Below are positions 1 through 9,192 of a DNA stretch of 64,000 bases, in pieces. Position 1 is the first letter of the stretch, and the number at the start of each line of letters is the position of its first letter. The DNA is taken from the NCBI GenBank assembly GCA_009602735.1, contig WELA01007991.1, forward strand, positions 160,981 through 224,980. Direction: 5' to 3'. Source of the stretch: Mesotaenium endlicherianum. Its lineage: Eukaryota > Streptophyta > Zygnematophyceae > Zygnematales > Mesotaeniaceae. A model generated the notes under the pieces. That model was not told where the DNA came from, did not search any database, and saw only the letters and a program-made list of their open reading frames with translations. Both the position numbers and the translations under genes were made by a program.

Positions 1-431
1 CCAGCGAGTTGGTGCGGGAAGTAGTGGCGCTCCTGTTCCCACCTGATCAGATGACTATTAACATACGGGAACCCTTGCCTGTGATCAATACCCATAAGAT
101 CGGCTTGCAACAAGTATTCCAGAACCTGCTGAGCAACGCCATCAAATACAACGACAAAGAAAAAGGACTCATCGAAATAGGCGCGTCTGACAAAGGCCAT
201 TGGGTAGAATTCTATGTCAAAGACAACGGACCGGGCATCGCTGATAACGACCAGGAACGGATATTTAAATTATTTGAAACGACGGCGCATCATTCTTCGC
301 GCGACAGCAGCACGGGCATCGGATTGAATCTCTTGAAAGTATTGGTAGAAGGGCAGGGAGGAAAGATCTGGGTCGACTCGGTGAAAGACGAAGGCAGCAC
401 TTTTTATTTTGAATGGGAAAAGAACCACTGA
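1..431 (+). CDS. Sensor histidine kinase, C-terminal part (gene starts before the window)
   Basis: The reading frame is open from the left edge, so the N-terminus lies outside the window and the first TTG at position 9 is not the real start. What is visible is the HATPase domain of a histidine kinase. The N box reads FQNLLSNAIKYND, the G1 box VKDNGPGIA, the F box IFKLFE and the G2 box STGIGLNLLKVLVEG. The H box and any sensor (PAS, GAF or membrane) domains are not in view. The protein would autophosphorylate a histidine and pass phosphate to a response regulator. No cognate regulator follows; the next gene is on the opposite strand. Confidence 0.9.
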   Translation, partial: SELVREVVALLFPPDQMTINIREPLPVINTHKIGLQQVFQNLLSNAIKYNDKEKGLIEIGASDKGHWVEFYVKDNGPGIADNDQERIFKLFETTAHHSSRDSSTGIGLNLLKVLVEGQGGKIWVDSVKDEGSTFYFEWEKNH

Positions 432-432
432 T

Positions 433-1044
433 CTACTTGTAATCAGACATCTGCAACCGCTCATTACAAAAATCATATTCCAGTGGATCGTTACTACTTA
501 CAATAACGAGTTTGTTACCGGCATATTCGCCAATCAACCTGTGATATAATGCATAGCCGGCCTTGTCGAGATTGGTACAAGGCTCGTCGAGCAACAGCAG
601 CGGAACATCGGAAAAAAAAGCCTGCGCCAGTTTGATACGTTGTTTCATGCCACTACTGTAATAGCGGATCTGTTTGTGTGACGCGTGTGGTAATTCCACT
701 TTGTCCAGTATCGTTGCTGCATCCAGTGCCATGGGTTTGAAAGACGCATGAAAAGAAAGAAATTCCAGCGCCGTCATTTCTTCTATCAATTCCAGGTAGG
801 GTGCTGCCATGGCCAGTTGCTGGTAGATGGTTTCACCGGCTATGCTTTTGTTCTGCTGTGTATAAACGCAATTGCCGGTGCTGAGGGTGATGCTTCCGGC
901 AATGGATTGCAGCAAGGTACTTTTACCACTTCCGTTAGCGCCGGTAATCGCATAAGCATTACCGGTCTCGAACCGGTAGTTGACGCCACGAAATATCCAA
1001 TCCCGGTTAAACCTTTTTCCAGCATTGGATAATTCAATGATCAT
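433..1044 (-). CDS. ABC transporter ATP-binding protein
   Basis: A 203-residue ABC ATPase of minimal (CcmA-like) size. Walker A is GANGSGKST near residue 36, the signature is YSSGMKQRIKLAQ near residue 129, and Walker B is LLLLDEPCTNLD near residue 149. No membrane segments are present, so a separate permease is needed and none is adjacent. The gene ends one base after the stop of the kinase, tail to tail, and lies upstream of lpxA on the other side with a short gap. The substrate cannot be inferred; a general export ATPase is as far as the sequence goes. Confidence 0.85.
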   Translation of the reverse strand: MIIELSNAGKRFNRDWIFRGVNYRFETGNAYAITGANGSGKSTLLQSIAGSITLSTGNCVYTQQNKSIAGETIYQQLAMAAPYLELIEEMTALEFLSFHASFKPMALDAATILDKVELPHASHKQIRYYSSGMKQRIKLAQAFFSDVPLLLLDEPCTNLDKAGYALYHRLIGEYAGNKLVIVSSNDPLEYDFCNERLQMSDYK

Positions 1045-1068
1045 ATCTGTATTTGCTGTTTTCTAACG

Positions 1069-1866
1069 TTAGTCTTCGTCGCTACCGCCTTTTACATAGC
1101 GTTTGATGATACCCCTTCCGCTTTCCCGGATAAACGTTACGATCTCGTCGCGCTCATCGCTGGCGGTCACTTCTTCTTCAATGAATTCGAGCGCCTGTGT
1201 GGTATTGAAACCCTTGTTGAAAATAATGCGGTAGATATCCAGTATATGGTTGATGCGTTCCAGTTCAAAGCCGCGGCGCTTGAGGCCTACGCTGTTTACA
1301 CCACCATAACTGAGCGGGGTGCGTACAGCTTTGATATAAGGAGGTACGTCTTTACTAACAAGACTACCACCGGCAATATAAGCGTGCTGACCAATGTTGA
1401 CGAACTGGTGAACCGCACTCACACCGGCAATCCACGCCCAGTCGCCCATTACCACATGGCCTGCGAGCTGAACGCTGTTGCTGAGTATACAGTTATCGCC
1501 GATGTTGCAGTCGTGCGCAATATGACTGTAAGCCATGATAAGGCAATTGTTGCCTACCCTGGTTTTCCAGCGGTCGGTAGTGCCGCGGTTGATGGTCACG
1601 AATTCACGTATGGTAGTATTGTCGCCTACCTCGGCCGTTGTTTTTTCACCGCTGAATTTCAGGTCCTGCGGAATACCGCCGATCACAGCGCCGGGAAAAA
1701 TACGGGAGTTCTTTCCAATCCTCGACCCATCCATGATGGTAACATTGCTTCCAATCCAGGTGCCTTCTCCGATCTGCACATCACCATGTATCACAGTGAA
1801 AGGATCTATTTTCACATTAGGAGCGATCTTGGCATTAGGGTCGATGTAAGTATAAGGATGGGTCAT
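1069..1866 (-). CDS. lpxA: Acyl-ACP--UDP-N-acetylglucosamine O-acyltransferase LpxA
   Basis: A 265-residue left-handed parallel beta-helix acyltransferase of the usual LpxA length. It catalyses the first step of lipid A synthesis, moving a 3-hydroxyacyl chain from ACP to UDP-GlcNAc in the cytoplasm. Hexapeptide repeats run from about residue 10 to 190. The active-site segment MAYSHIAHDC carries His115 and the catalytic His118. The C-terminal helical domain is characteristic of LpxA rather than LpxD. It lies directly downstream of lpxC-fabZ and lpxD on the same strand, forming the order lpxD, lpxC-fabZ, lpxA that is typical of Bacteroidota. Confidence 0.96.
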   Translation of the reverse strand: MTHPYTYIDPNAKIAPNVKIDPFTVIHGDVQIGEGTWIGSNVTIMDGSRIGKNSRIFPGAVIGGIPQDLKFSGEKTTAEVGDNTTIREFVTINRGTTDRWKTRVGNNCLIMAYSHIAHDCNIGDNCILSNSVQLAGHVVMGDWAWIAGVSAVHQFVNIGQHAYIAGGSLVSKDVPPYIKAVRTPLSYGGVNSVGLKRRGFELERINHILDIYRIIFNKGFNTTQALEFIEEEVTASDERDEIVTFIRESGRGIIKRYVKGGSDED

Positions 1867-1918
1867 TATTGTTGCTTCTTGTTTTGGGCAGGGCAGATTT
1901 AAAAATTTGATAAAACCA

Positions 1919-3325
1919 TTAAGGGCGTTTCACTACCTGTGCCACCAGGTCGGCTTCAGTGGCTACCTTACCTCCCACATAAACAGTTCCCCTCATTTCA
2001 CAAATACCTCTGCGGATGGGTCCTGCAAATTCCATTTTTAATACCATGGTATCACCTGGTCTTACCATCTGTTTGAATTTGCAATTGTCTATTTTCAGGA
2101 AATAAGTATCGTATTGTCCTTCCGGCATGGAATTGATGCAGAGGATACCACCGGTTTGCGCCAGCGCTTCTATCTGCAATACACCCGGCATAACAGGGTT
2201 GCCGGGAAAATGTCCGGGGAAGAACCATTCATTGAACGTAACATTCTTCACCCCCACTATATAAGTATCGGTAAGTTCAATGATCTTATCCACCAGCAGG
2301 AAAGGGTGGCGGTGTGGTAAGGTTTTCTCGATCTTTTCCAGCGTGAAAACAGGCGGCATGGTATGATCGTACACCGGCACATTCTTAACGTGCTTATTCT
2401 TTTTGATGTATTGTTTGATCTTTTTCGCAAACTCCACGTTGGTACTGTGGCCGGGCCTGTTCGCAATGATCCGCGCTTTGATGGGATAACCGATCAGTGC
2501 CAGATCACCTACTACGTCGAGCAGCTTGTGACGGGCAGGTTCATTGGGGAAACGCAGCTCCAGGTTATTGAGATAACCTTCACTCTTCACTTCTATCTTA
2601 TCGCGCTTGAACACTTTGGCCAGCCGGCCCATTTCTTCATCAGTCACCGGCTTGTCTACCACCACGATGGCGTTATTGATATCGCCACCTTTGATGAGGT
2701 CGTTGTCGAGCAACATTTCCAGCTCATGCAGGAAACAAAAAGTGCGACAGGGCGCTATTTCTGTTTTGAAATCTTTGATGGTTTTCAGTCCGGCATGTTG
2801 GGTACCTAATACCGGGCTGTTGAAATCGATGAGGGTGGTTATCTGGTAGTCGATCGAAGGAAGGGCTACCATTTCAACGCGCTTGGCTTCATCGTAATGA
2901 TAAATATTCTCATCGAGACTGTACCATGCTTTGGTGGCTTCCTGTTCTACCACCCCTGTTTCGGCAATCAATTCTATAAACGGACCGGAACTGCCATCCA
3001 TGATGGGGATCTCGGGGCCGTTGAGTTCAATCAAAGTATTATCAATACCCATACCTACCAGGGCCGCCAGTACATGCTCCACCGTGCTCACTTTGGCATC
3101 GCCCACTTGCAAAGTGGTACCGCGACTGGTATCGGTTACCAGGTCGCAATCGGCTTTGATGATGGGCTGGTTAGGAAGATCAATACGCTGGAACTGGATA
3201 CCAAAGCCGGGATTGGCTGGTTTGAGGGTCATATCAACGGTAATTCCGGTATGTAATCCGGTACCGCTGATATTGATAGAGCTATTAAGGGTATGTTGCT
3301 TATCCGGGTTGAAATGATTATCCAT
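1919..3325 (-). CDS. lpxC-fabZ: Bifunctional UDP-3-O-acyl-N-acetylglucosamine deacetylase / (3R)-hydroxyacyl-ACP dehydratase
   Basis: A 468-residue fusion. The first 310 residues are LpxC, the zinc deacetylase that commits lipid A synthesis; TVEHVLAAL and HKLLDVVGDLALIG hold its metal and catalytic residues. The last 145 residues are FabZ (LPHRHPFLLVDKI, then GHFPGNPVMPGVLQIEALAQ with the His/Glu dyad), the hotdog dehydratase of fatty acid elongation. The fusion is known in Bacteroidota. I start at the ATG at 3325: a TATTTTTG -7 box sits at 3339-3332, so the in-frame TTG nine bases upstream would overlap the promoter. lpxD lies upstream and lpxA downstream. Confidence 0.96.
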   Translation of the reverse strand: MDNHFNPDKQHTLNSSINISGTGLHTGITVDMTLKPANPGFGIQFQRIDLPNQPIIKADCDLVTDTSRGTTLQVGDAKVSTVEHVLAALVGMGIDNTLIELNGPEIPIMDGSSGPFIELIAETGVVEQEATKAWYSLDENIYHYDEAKRVEMVALPSIDYQITTLIDFNSPVLGTQHAGLKTIKDFKTEIAPCRTFCFLHELEMLLDNDLIKGGDINNAIVVVDKPVTDEEMGRLAKVFKRDKIEVKSEGYLNNLELRFPNEPARHKLLDVVGDLALIGYPIKARIIANRPGHSTNVEFAKKIKQYIKKNKHVKNVPVYDHTMPPVFTLEKIEKTLPHRHPFLLVDKIIELTDTYIVGVKNVTFNEWFFPGHFPGNPVMPGVLQIEALAQTGGILCINSMPEGQYDTYFLKIDNCKFKQMVRPGDTMVLKMEFAGPIRRGICEMRGTVYVGGKVATEADLVAQVVKRP

Positions 3326-3331
3326 AGTCCG

Positions 3332-3339
3332 CAAAAATA
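3332..3339 (-). promoter_or_regulatory. Putative -7 box (TATTTTTG) of lpxC-fabZ
   Basis: On the minus strand the sequence TATTTTTG matches the Bacteroidota primary-sigma -7 consensus TAnnTTTG and ends seven bases before the lpxC-fabZ ATG. No clear TTG element is found 19 bases upstream, so the promoter would depend on the -7 box. The predicted transcript has almost no leader. Confidence 0.45.
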
Positions 3340-3364
3340 GTACTTCATAAGCGTTTAATGTACC

Positions 3365-4420
3365 TTAAGGCACATTAACACGTTCAGCGAGCAACTGTTG
3401 TACCAGTTTTTCGAGTTCTTTTACCCTTTTTTCCAGTTGAGGGAGGTTGCGGCTGATGGCCTGGCTGCGGATGGTACTGGCGTATTCATAGGCAGGGGTG
3501 CCGGTAACAGCGGTATTGGGTTCTTTGATCGATTTGGTTACCCCGCTTTGTCCGTTGATGCGCGCTCCATCGGCAATGTTCAGGTGGCCTGCGATGCCTG
3601 ACTGGCCGCCCATCATCACATTCTTACCCAGCTTGGTGCTGCCGCTCACGCCTGACTGCGCTGCAATAACCGTGTTATTGCCTACTTCCACATTGTGTGC
3701 TATCTGTATGAGGTTATCCAGTTTAGCGCCCGAGCGGATGATGGTAGAACCCATGGTAGCCCTGTCGATGGTAGCATTGGCGCCGATTTCCACGCAGTCT
3801 TCCACTACTACATTGCCTATCTGTGGCACTTTTTTAAAACTGCCGTCTTCCTGTGGCGCAAAACCGAATCCATCGCTTCCAATGATGGTTCCGGCATGGA
3901 TGGTAACGTTATTACCAATAACACAGTCGTGATAGATCTTCACCCCTGCATGCAAAATGCAGTTGTCGCCTACCTGTACATTATTGCCCAATACCACGCC
4001 CGGGAACAGTTTTACATTGTTGCCAATGTGTACATTCTCACCAATATGCACGAAGGCCGCTACGAATATGTTGTCGCCCATTTTGGCAGAAGGAGCAATA
4101 TAACTGGGCTGCTGGATACCAATCAATTGCTGGGTCATCAGCTCCTGATATTTGGCCAGCAGGGTAGCAAAAGCGGAATAAGCATCGGGAACACGGATCA
4201 GGGTGGCGTTCACCGCCTGCTTCAGTTCCAGTGATTCGTTCACGATCACAATGGATGCCCGTGTCTGGTATAGGTATTCTTCGTATTTAGGGTTGGCAAG
4301 GAAGGAAAGCTGGCCCGCGCGGGCCTCTTCTATTTTTCCGAAACTACCCACCTGGGCATCGGCATTACCCTCCAGTTTGCCATTGATAATCAATGCTATT
4401 TGTGCGGCGGTAAACTGCAT
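3365..4420 (-). CDS. lpxD: UDP-3-O-(3-hydroxyacyl)glucosamine N-acyltransferase LpxD
   Basis: A 351-residue LpxD, which adds the second acyl chain (N-linked) to UDP-3-O-acylglucosamine after LpxC. The N-terminal 100 residues form the uridine-binding domain (GQLSFLANPKYEEYL is diagnostic). The central part is a hexapeptide-repeat beta-helix containing the catalytic segment IGSDGFGFAPQEDG. The C-terminus is a helix with coiled-coil character (QLEKRVKELEKLVQQLL). The gene is first in the lipid A cluster and is separated by 39 bases from the HD-domain gene, which shares its strand. Confidence 0.96.
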   Translation of the reverse strand: MQFTAAQIALIINGKLEGNADAQVGSFGKIEEARAGQLSFLANPKYEEYLYQTRASIVIVNESLELKQAVNATLIRVPDAYSAFATLLAKYQELMTQQLIGIQQPSYIAPSAKMGDNIFVAAFVHIGENVHIGNNVKLFPGVVLGNNVQVGDNCILHAGVKIYHDCVIGNNVTIHAGTIIGSDGFGFAPQEDGSFKKVPQIGNVVVEDCVEIGANATIDRATMGSTIIRSGAKLDNLIQIAHNVEVGNNTVIAAQSGVSGSTKLGKNVMMGGQSGIAGHLNIADGARINGQSGVTKSIKEPNTAVTGTPAYEYASTIRSQAISRNLPQLEKRVKELEKLVQQLLAERVNVP

Positions 4421-4459
4421 ATAGAGATAGGGTTTATGGATTCAGCGGCAAGGTTCGAG

Positions 4460-5674
4460 CTATCTGAACAGGCAAATGTAATTTTTTTTAACCGGGGCGG
4501 AAAGATTTTGATGGATGAGCGCATTATCCACCTCCGAAATATCCCGTACCGATCCATCCTTGAACAATATGTTTATTTTTTCGTCGATGGTCTTGTAAAG
4601 GGTATTAGTGGCTTCGCCGGTAAAACAGAGGTAACTGCTTTCTTCGGCGCTGATATGGAAGCGTTTGCTTATCTGTTCCAGCTGGCTGGCAATATAAGCA
4701 GGTTCAAAAGGAGCGGTCTGTATCCTGGTCTTATACAGTTGCCGGTCGAGCATGCCGTGGCAGAGTAATGACAATGCCTTATCGGGATGCAGGCTCCATC
4801 GTTTGATGGCGTGCATGATGTCGTGATCATCGAGCGAGCAGAATTTGTCCAGTGCCGCTGCATTCATCACCCCATTGAATTCACCCAGGAAAAAGTCAAC
4901 AGCCGATTGGGTATAGAGGGCATCATCTCCCGGCCGGTAAATGGCCCGCACCCTTTCCAATATCTTCACCAGCATTTTTTCGGCAGCCAGCACGGTTTTG
5001 TGCAGGTACACCTGCCAGTACATCTGCCGGCGGGCTACCAGGAATTTCTCCACGCTGTAAATGCCTTTTTCTTCGATCATCAGTTGACCATCGTGTACCA
5101 CCAGCATTTTTAAAATGCGATCATAACCAATCACGCCCTCACTCACACCGGAATAAAAACTGTCGCGCGTGAGGTAATCCATGCGGTCTACATCGAGTTG
5201 TCCGCTGATGAGCTGATGCAAAAAAGGCTTGCGGTATTGATCGGTAAAAATTTCTATGGCCAGGGTCAGCTCACCGTTGAATGTTTCATTCAGCGTATGC
5301 ATGATCTGTAAGGAAAGCTGCTCGTGGTGCACATCGGGAACCAACACCTGTTCCAGGGCATGTGAATAGGGGCCATGTCCCACATCGTGGAGCAGGATGG
5401 CTGCTTTTACAGCCACTTCTTCTTCCGGGCTGATATCCACTCCCTTGCTTTTAAGCTCGATCACTGCATTGTTCATGAGGTGATAAGCGCCCAGCGAGTG
5501 ATGAAGGCGGGTATGCACGGCCCCCGGGTACACAAGTTGGGCCATGGCCATTTGTTTGATGCGTCGCAGGCGCTGGTAATAAGGATGTGAAATGATAGAA
5601 AAGATCAATGGGTGATTGATGGTGATAAAACCATATACCGGGTCGTTGATGATCTTCCGCTGGATAGCCGCCAT
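4460..5674 (-). CDS. HD-domain phosphohydrolase (dGTPase-like)
   Basis: A 404-residue cytoplasmic metal-dependent phosphohydrolase. The HD motif is in LLHDVGHGPYSHALE, preceded by a metal-binding His in LHHSLGAYHLMNNA. These proteins resemble dGTP triphosphohydrolases and often hydrolyse (d)NTPs, but the true substrate here is unknown. A longer reading from 5725 exists. I prefer the ATG at 5674 (MAAIQRKIINDPVYG) because a TACTTTTG -7 box lies at 5722-5715 and because the longer form would run into the divergent porX region. Confidence 0.88.
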   Translation of the reverse strand: MAAIQRKIINDPVYGFITINHPLIFSIISHPYYQRLRRIKQMAMAQLVYPGAVHTRLHHSLGAYHLMNNAVIELKSKGVDISPEEEVAVKAAILLHDVGHGPYSHALEQVLVPDVHHEQLSLQIMHTLNETFNGELTLAIEIFTDQYRKPFLHQLISGQLDVDRMDYLTRDSFYSGVSEGVIGYDRILKMLVVHDGQLMIEEKGIYSVEKFLVARRQMYWQVYLHKTVLAAEKMLVKILERVRAIYRPGDDALYTQSAVDFFLGEFNGVMNAAALDKFCSLDDHDIMHAIKRWSLHPDKALSLLCHGMLDRQLYKTRIQTAPFEPAYIASQLEQISKRFHISAEESSYLCFTGEATNTLYKTIDEKINILFKDGSVRDISEVDNALIHQNLSAPVKKNYICLFR

Positions 5675-5714
5675 GCCTGTTGTTGAATTGTTAAATCCTG
5701 GCAGATGCCAGAAG

Positions 5715-5722
5715 CAAAAGTA
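5715..5722 (-). promoter_or_regulatory. Putative -7 box (TACTTTTG) of the HD phosphohydrolase gene
   Basis: TACTTTTG on the minus strand matches TAnnTTTG. It would place the transcript start near 5708, giving a leader of about 34 bases to the ATG at 5674. It therefore argues against the longer in-frame start at 5725. The -33 region has no good TTG. Confidence 0.4.
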
Positions 5723-5794
5723 CAAAGAGAACCCCGATCGGGCAGAATTGAAATAGATTTACAGACAGTTTTCGCATTAAAATCCCAATTCCCT

Positions 5795-7354
5795 ATGCCT
5801 ATCGCCAAAATTTTATGGATAGACGATGAAATCGAGAGTCTGCAGTCCCAGAAAATGTTCCTGGAACACAAAGGCTATGAAGTGCAAACCCTTACCAATG
5901 GGTTCGATGGCATCGAATATGTAAAAGACAATTTAGTAGATGTAGTACTACTGGATGAAACCATGCCTGGTATCTCCGGATTGGAAACCTTATCAGGTAT
6001 CAAAGAAGTGAATATGAGCATTCCCGTAGTGCTCATCACCAAGAATGAAACAGAGAACCTGATGGATGAAGCCATTGGCAGCCAGATCAGCGATTACCTG
6101 ATCAAGCCGGTGAACCCCAACCAGGTATTGCTGAGTCTGAAAAAAATCATCGACAACAAAAGACTGGTGGCCGAAAAAACGACCACTGCGTACCAGCAAC
6201 AATTCCGTGAATTATTTATGGCATTGAATGATGATCCGGATTACAATGGCTGGATGGACATTTATAAAAAACTCGTGTACTGGGAGCTGGAAATGGAAAA
6301 GAGTGATAGTCCCGAAATGCGCGAAATACTGCAATCGCAGAAACAGGAAGCCAATGCCGCGTTCTTCAAATACGTGAGCAAACATTACAGTTCCTGGGTA
6401 GATCCGAAAGCCACTTCGGCGCCCATCATGAGCAACCAGTTGTTCCGTTTCAAAGTGTTGCCGCACCTGGAAAAAGGGAAGCCTGTGTTTTTCATCCTCA
6501 TCGATAACCTGCGTTTCGATCAGTGGAAAGCCATCCAACCCATCTTTGCAGAGAACTTCCGCATTTTAGAAGAAGAAACTTTTTATTCTATTCTGCCTAC
6601 AGCCACGCAGTATTGCCGCAATGCCATTTTCGCGGGACTGATGCCGGTAGAAATAGAAAAACTGTTTTCTGAACAATGGCGTAATGATGATGATGAAGGA
6701 GGCAAGAACCTGTTTGAAGAAGAATTCTTCCGTGCACAGTTGAAGCGGATGAAGCGTGAAGACATCCGCTTCAGTTACCACAAAATTTTACATCACCAGG
6801 ATGGACAACAACTGGTGAACAACATACACAACCTGCTCGAAAACGATCTCAACATCATTGTGTATAATTTCGTAGACATGCTGAGCCACGCACGCACGGA
6901 GATGGAAGTGTTGAAGGAGTTGGCCAGCGATGAAGCGAGTTACCGGAGTATCACGCGCAGCTGGTTTGAGCACAGCCCGTTGCACCAGGCGCTGAAAAAA
7001 GTAGCTGATAAGGATGTGAAACTGGTGCTGGCCACCGACCATGGCAGCGTGCGGGTAAAGACGGCGCATAAAGTGGTGGGCGATAAGCAAACCACTACCA
7101 ACCTGCGATACAAGCACGGCCGGAACCTCGCTTTTGAAGCCAAAGATGTATTGGCCTTCCGTGACCCGCGGGAGGCCGGCTTACCGGTACCTACGGTGAA
7201 TTCTTCATTCATTTTTGCAAGGGAGGATGGATACCTCTGTTATCCCAATAATTACAACCATTATGTGAACTATTACCGCAATACTTTCCAGCACGGCGGG
7301 GTAAGCCTGGAGGAAATGATCGTGCCCATTGTTAAAATGGTGAGCAAGGGCTGA
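5795..7354 (+). CDS. porX: PorX-type response regulator with PglZ phosphatase domain
   Basis: A 519-residue protein with a CheY-like receiver domain (residues 3-125; acidic pair DD at 10-11, phospho-acceptor Asp54 in VLLDETMPG, LIKPVNP loop near residue 105) joined through a helical linker to a C-terminal PglZ domain of the alkaline phosphatase fold (ILIDNLRFDQW, VYNFVDMLSHAR, LATDHGSV). This is the architecture of PorX, which together with the kinase PorY controls type IX secretion in Bacteroidota. Its length matches Porphyromonas PorX. The ATG at 5795 (MPIAKILWIDDE) is preferred to an in-frame start 90 bases upstream. PorY is not in the window. Confidence 0.94.
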   Translation: MPIAKILWIDDEIESLQSQKMFLEHKGYEVQTLTNGFDGIEYVKDNLVDVVLLDETMPGISGLETLSGIKEVNMSIPVVLITKNETENLMDEAIGSQISDYLIKPVNPNQVLLSLKKIIDNKRLVAEKTTTAYQQQFRELFMALNDDPDYNGWMDIYKKLVYWELEMEKSDSPEMREILQSQKQEANAAFFKYVSKHYSSWVDPKATSAPIMSNQLFRFKVLPHLEKGKPVFFILIDNLRFDQWKAIQPIFAENFRILEEETFYSILPTATQYCRNAIFAGLMPVEIEKLFSEQWRNDDDEGGKNLFEEEFFRAQLKRMKREDIRFSYHKILHHQDGQQLVNNIHNLLENDLNIIVYNFVDMLSHARTEMEVLKELASDEASYRSITRSWFEHSPLHQALKKVADKDVKLVLATDHGSVRVKTAHKVVGDKQTTTNLRYKHGRNLAFEAKDVLAFRDPREAGLPVPTVNSSFIFAREDGYLCYPNNYNHYVNYYRNTFQHGGVSLEEMIVPIVKMVSKG

Positions 7355-7367
7355 AGATGTGAATAAC

Positions 7368-7401
7368 TACTGCCATCCGGCACCCGCCGTGGGTGGCAGT
7401 T
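7368..7401 (+). terminator. Possible terminator hairpin after porX
   Basis: CTGCCA at 7370-7375 can pair with TGGCAG at 7394-7399, with further partial pairing of the CC and GG bases inside. Only a short T-rich stretch follows, so this is a weak terminator candidate. It sits just before the next gene. Confidence 0.3.
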
Positions 7402-7419
7402 TCGGTATATTTGCTTATT

Positions 7420-7689
7420 ATGAAGTATACGCAAACGACATTAACGAAACTGGAAGCCGTGTTGGGAGAGAGTGGTTATGTACTCCGTTATGAAAGGGGC
7501 ACTTTTCAAAGCGGATGGTGTGTGCTGGAAGCGAAAAAAGTGGTGGTGCTGAACAAGTTTCTCAACGTGGAAGGGCGCATCAATACTTTATTGGAACTGA
7601 TCCCGCAACTTCCCATCGATTTCGATAAATTGACCCTTGAGTCGCAGAAGCTTTACGAAGAAGCAGTAAAGAAACTGGAAACCGCGTGA
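7420..7689 (+). CDS. Conserved small protein of unknown function
   Basis: An 89-residue soluble protein that I do not recognise as a named family, although similar small proteins are common in Bacteroidota. It has an alpha/beta composition (RYERGTFQSGWCVLEAKKVVVLNKFL, where the text is a basic-aromatic strand pair) and no signal peptide or cysteine motif. The ATG at 7420 is favoured over an upstream in-frame TTG because a TATATTTG box lies at 7407-7414, just upstream of the ATG. Its last bases overlap the GTG start of the next gene (GTGA), so the two are translationally coupled. Confidence 0.75.
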   Translation: MKYTQTTLTKLEAVLGESGYVLRYERGTFQSGWCVLEAKKVVVLNKFLNVEGRINTLLELIPQLPIDFDKLTLESQKLYEEAVKKLETA

Positions 7690-8465
7690 GTAGTCATGTA
7701 CCACTGACGATTACTTTTTTGGGAACAGGAACGAGTACGGGTGTGCCCATGATCGGATGTACCTGCGCCGTTTGCACTTCACCCGACCCGCACGATAAAC
7801 GCCTCCGGAGCAGCATAATGGTTCAATCACCCACTACAGCTATTGTGGTAGATACCACGCCCGATTTTCGCTACCAGATGTTACGCACGCATACCAACCA
7901 CCTCGATGCAATATTGTTCACGCATTCGCACAGGGATCATTTAGCGGGACTGGACGATGTACGGGCTTTCAATTTCTTTACCCACAGGGCGATGGATATA
8001 TATGCAAGTCCGCAAACCGCCGAAGCCATCTACCGCGATTTCTATTATGCTTTTGCCGATACCCGCTACCCGGGCGTGCCGGAACTGAACATGATCACCA
8101 TCGAGGATGTGCCTTTCACCATTGGGGATATTGAAGTCATTCCTATTGAAGTGATGCACCATAAAATGCCGGTGTATGGTTTTCGCTTTGGTCCCTTCAC
8201 TTATATCACCGATGCGAATAAGATAGCGCCTGCATCCAAAGAAAAGATCAAGGGCTCATCGGTGTTGGTGTTGAACGCACTGCGCAAAGAAGCGCATATC
8301 TCGCATTTCACGCTCGATGAAGCGGTGGACCTCTCACAGGAACTAGGCGTGCCGCAGGCTTACTTCACGCATATCAGTCACCAGTTGGGTACACACGAAG
8401 CCGTTAACAAAGAATTGCCCCCGAACATACGCCTGGCTTATGACGGGCTGGAGCTGCATATCTAA
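7686..8465 (+). CDS. Metallo-beta-lactamase-fold hydrolase (PhnP/phosphodiesterase-like)
   Basis: A 259-residue MBL-fold protein starting with GTG that overlaps the stop of the preceding gene. The strand GTGTSTGVPMIGC near the N-terminus is typical of the PhnP/RNase Z-like branch. The metal site THSHRDHLAGLDDV is the HxHxDH motif (near residue 78). Later histidines lie in VMHHKMPVYG and FTHISHQLG. There is no signal peptide, so the protein is cytoplasmic. Members of this branch hydrolyse cyclic or linear phosphodiesters, but the substrate here cannot be assigned. Confidence 0.88.
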   Translation: MSSHVPLTITFLGTGTSTGVPMIGCTCAVCTSPDPHDKRLRSSIMVQSPTTAIVVDTTPDFRYQMLRTHTNHLDAILFTHSHRDHLAGLDDVRAFNFFTHRAMDIYASPQTAEAIYRDFYYAFADTRYPGVPELNMITIEDVPFTIGDIEVIPIEVMHHKMPVYGFRFGPFTYITDANKIAPASKEKIKGSSVLVLNALRKEAHISHFTLDEAVDLSQELGVPQAYFTHISHQLGTHEAVNKELPPNIRLAYDGLELHI

Positions 8466-8519
8466 ATTGGGTATAAACACCTGATCGGCATAGCGGCTGC
8501 ATGCATTTGCTTTGTATGC

Positions 8520-9176
8520 ATGAAAAAATTACGCAGCGATTATTTCAGTTTCAGTAAAAAAGAACGTATAGCAGTAGTGGTGTTATTAACGCTTACGGGC
8601 ATTTTCCTTGCATTGCCGTATTTTTTCAGGAAGGACGTATCGCCGCCTGCGTCGATTCCGGTTCCTGCAAAAGATTCGGTATTGGCGAATGTAATAGTAG
8701 GTAAGCCGGCGCCACGAAAGCTTTTTTATTTCAATCCGAATACGATCACTGCAGAAGAATGGAAGGCGCTGGGATTGCGGGATCGGACAGTGAAAACGAT
8801 TTTGAATTACCGGGAGAAAGGCGGCCGGTTTCGGCAGGCAAATGATATCCGTAAAATATGGGGACTGACACCGGCAGAAGCAGAAATATTACTTCCTTAT
8901 GTGCGGCTTTCAGCTTTGTCTTCAAAGCAGGAAAAAGAAATCGTTGTTGTCTCCAAGCCGGGAAAACTGTTGCACAACATCGACGTGAATAAAGCTACTG
9001 TGGAAGAATGGAAAACATTGCCAGGTATCGGGGAAGTACTGGCCAACCGGTTAGTGCGTTTCAGGGAGAAATTGGGTAGATTTAACGCAGTAGAACAGGT
9101 AGGGAAAACTTATGGATTGTCTGATTCTGTATTCCGGCAACTGAAGCCATACCTGCAGATGGATACCCTGCATTGA
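8520..9176 (+). CDS. Membrane-anchored helix-hairpin-helix protein (ComEA-like)
   Basis: A 218-residue protein with one N-terminal membrane segment (residues 17-36, VVVLLTLTGIFLALPYFF) followed by two helix-hairpin-helix units. The first (FNPNTITAEEWKALGL) lies near residue 75 and the second (IDVNKATVEEWKTLPGIGEVLANRLV) near residue 158; the latter is the ComEA-type DNA-binding fold. The topology puts the DNA-binding part outside the cytoplasmic membrane, which fits DNA uptake or a general nucleic-acid role. No other competence genes are adjacent, so ComEA function is an inference. Confidence 0.85.
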   Translation: MKKLRSDYFSFSKKERIAVVVLLTLTGIFLALPYFFRKDVSPPASIPVPAKDSVLANVIVGKPAPRKLFYFNPNTITAEEWKALGLRDRTVKTILNYREKGGRFRQANDIRKIWGLTPAEAEILLPYVRLSALSSKQEKEIVVVSKPGKLLHNIDVNKATVEEWKTLPGIGEVLANRLVRFREKLGRFNAVEQVGKTYGLSDSVFRQLKPYLQMDTLH

Positions 9177-9192
9177 CGTGGTGAAAGATTAT

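Noticed and set aside
1246-1902. Long ORFs on the strand opposite to lpxA, lpxC, lpxD and similar genes
   Set aside because: They lie wholly within strong genes on the other strand, have no domain signatures and shift frame with the codon pattern of the real gene.
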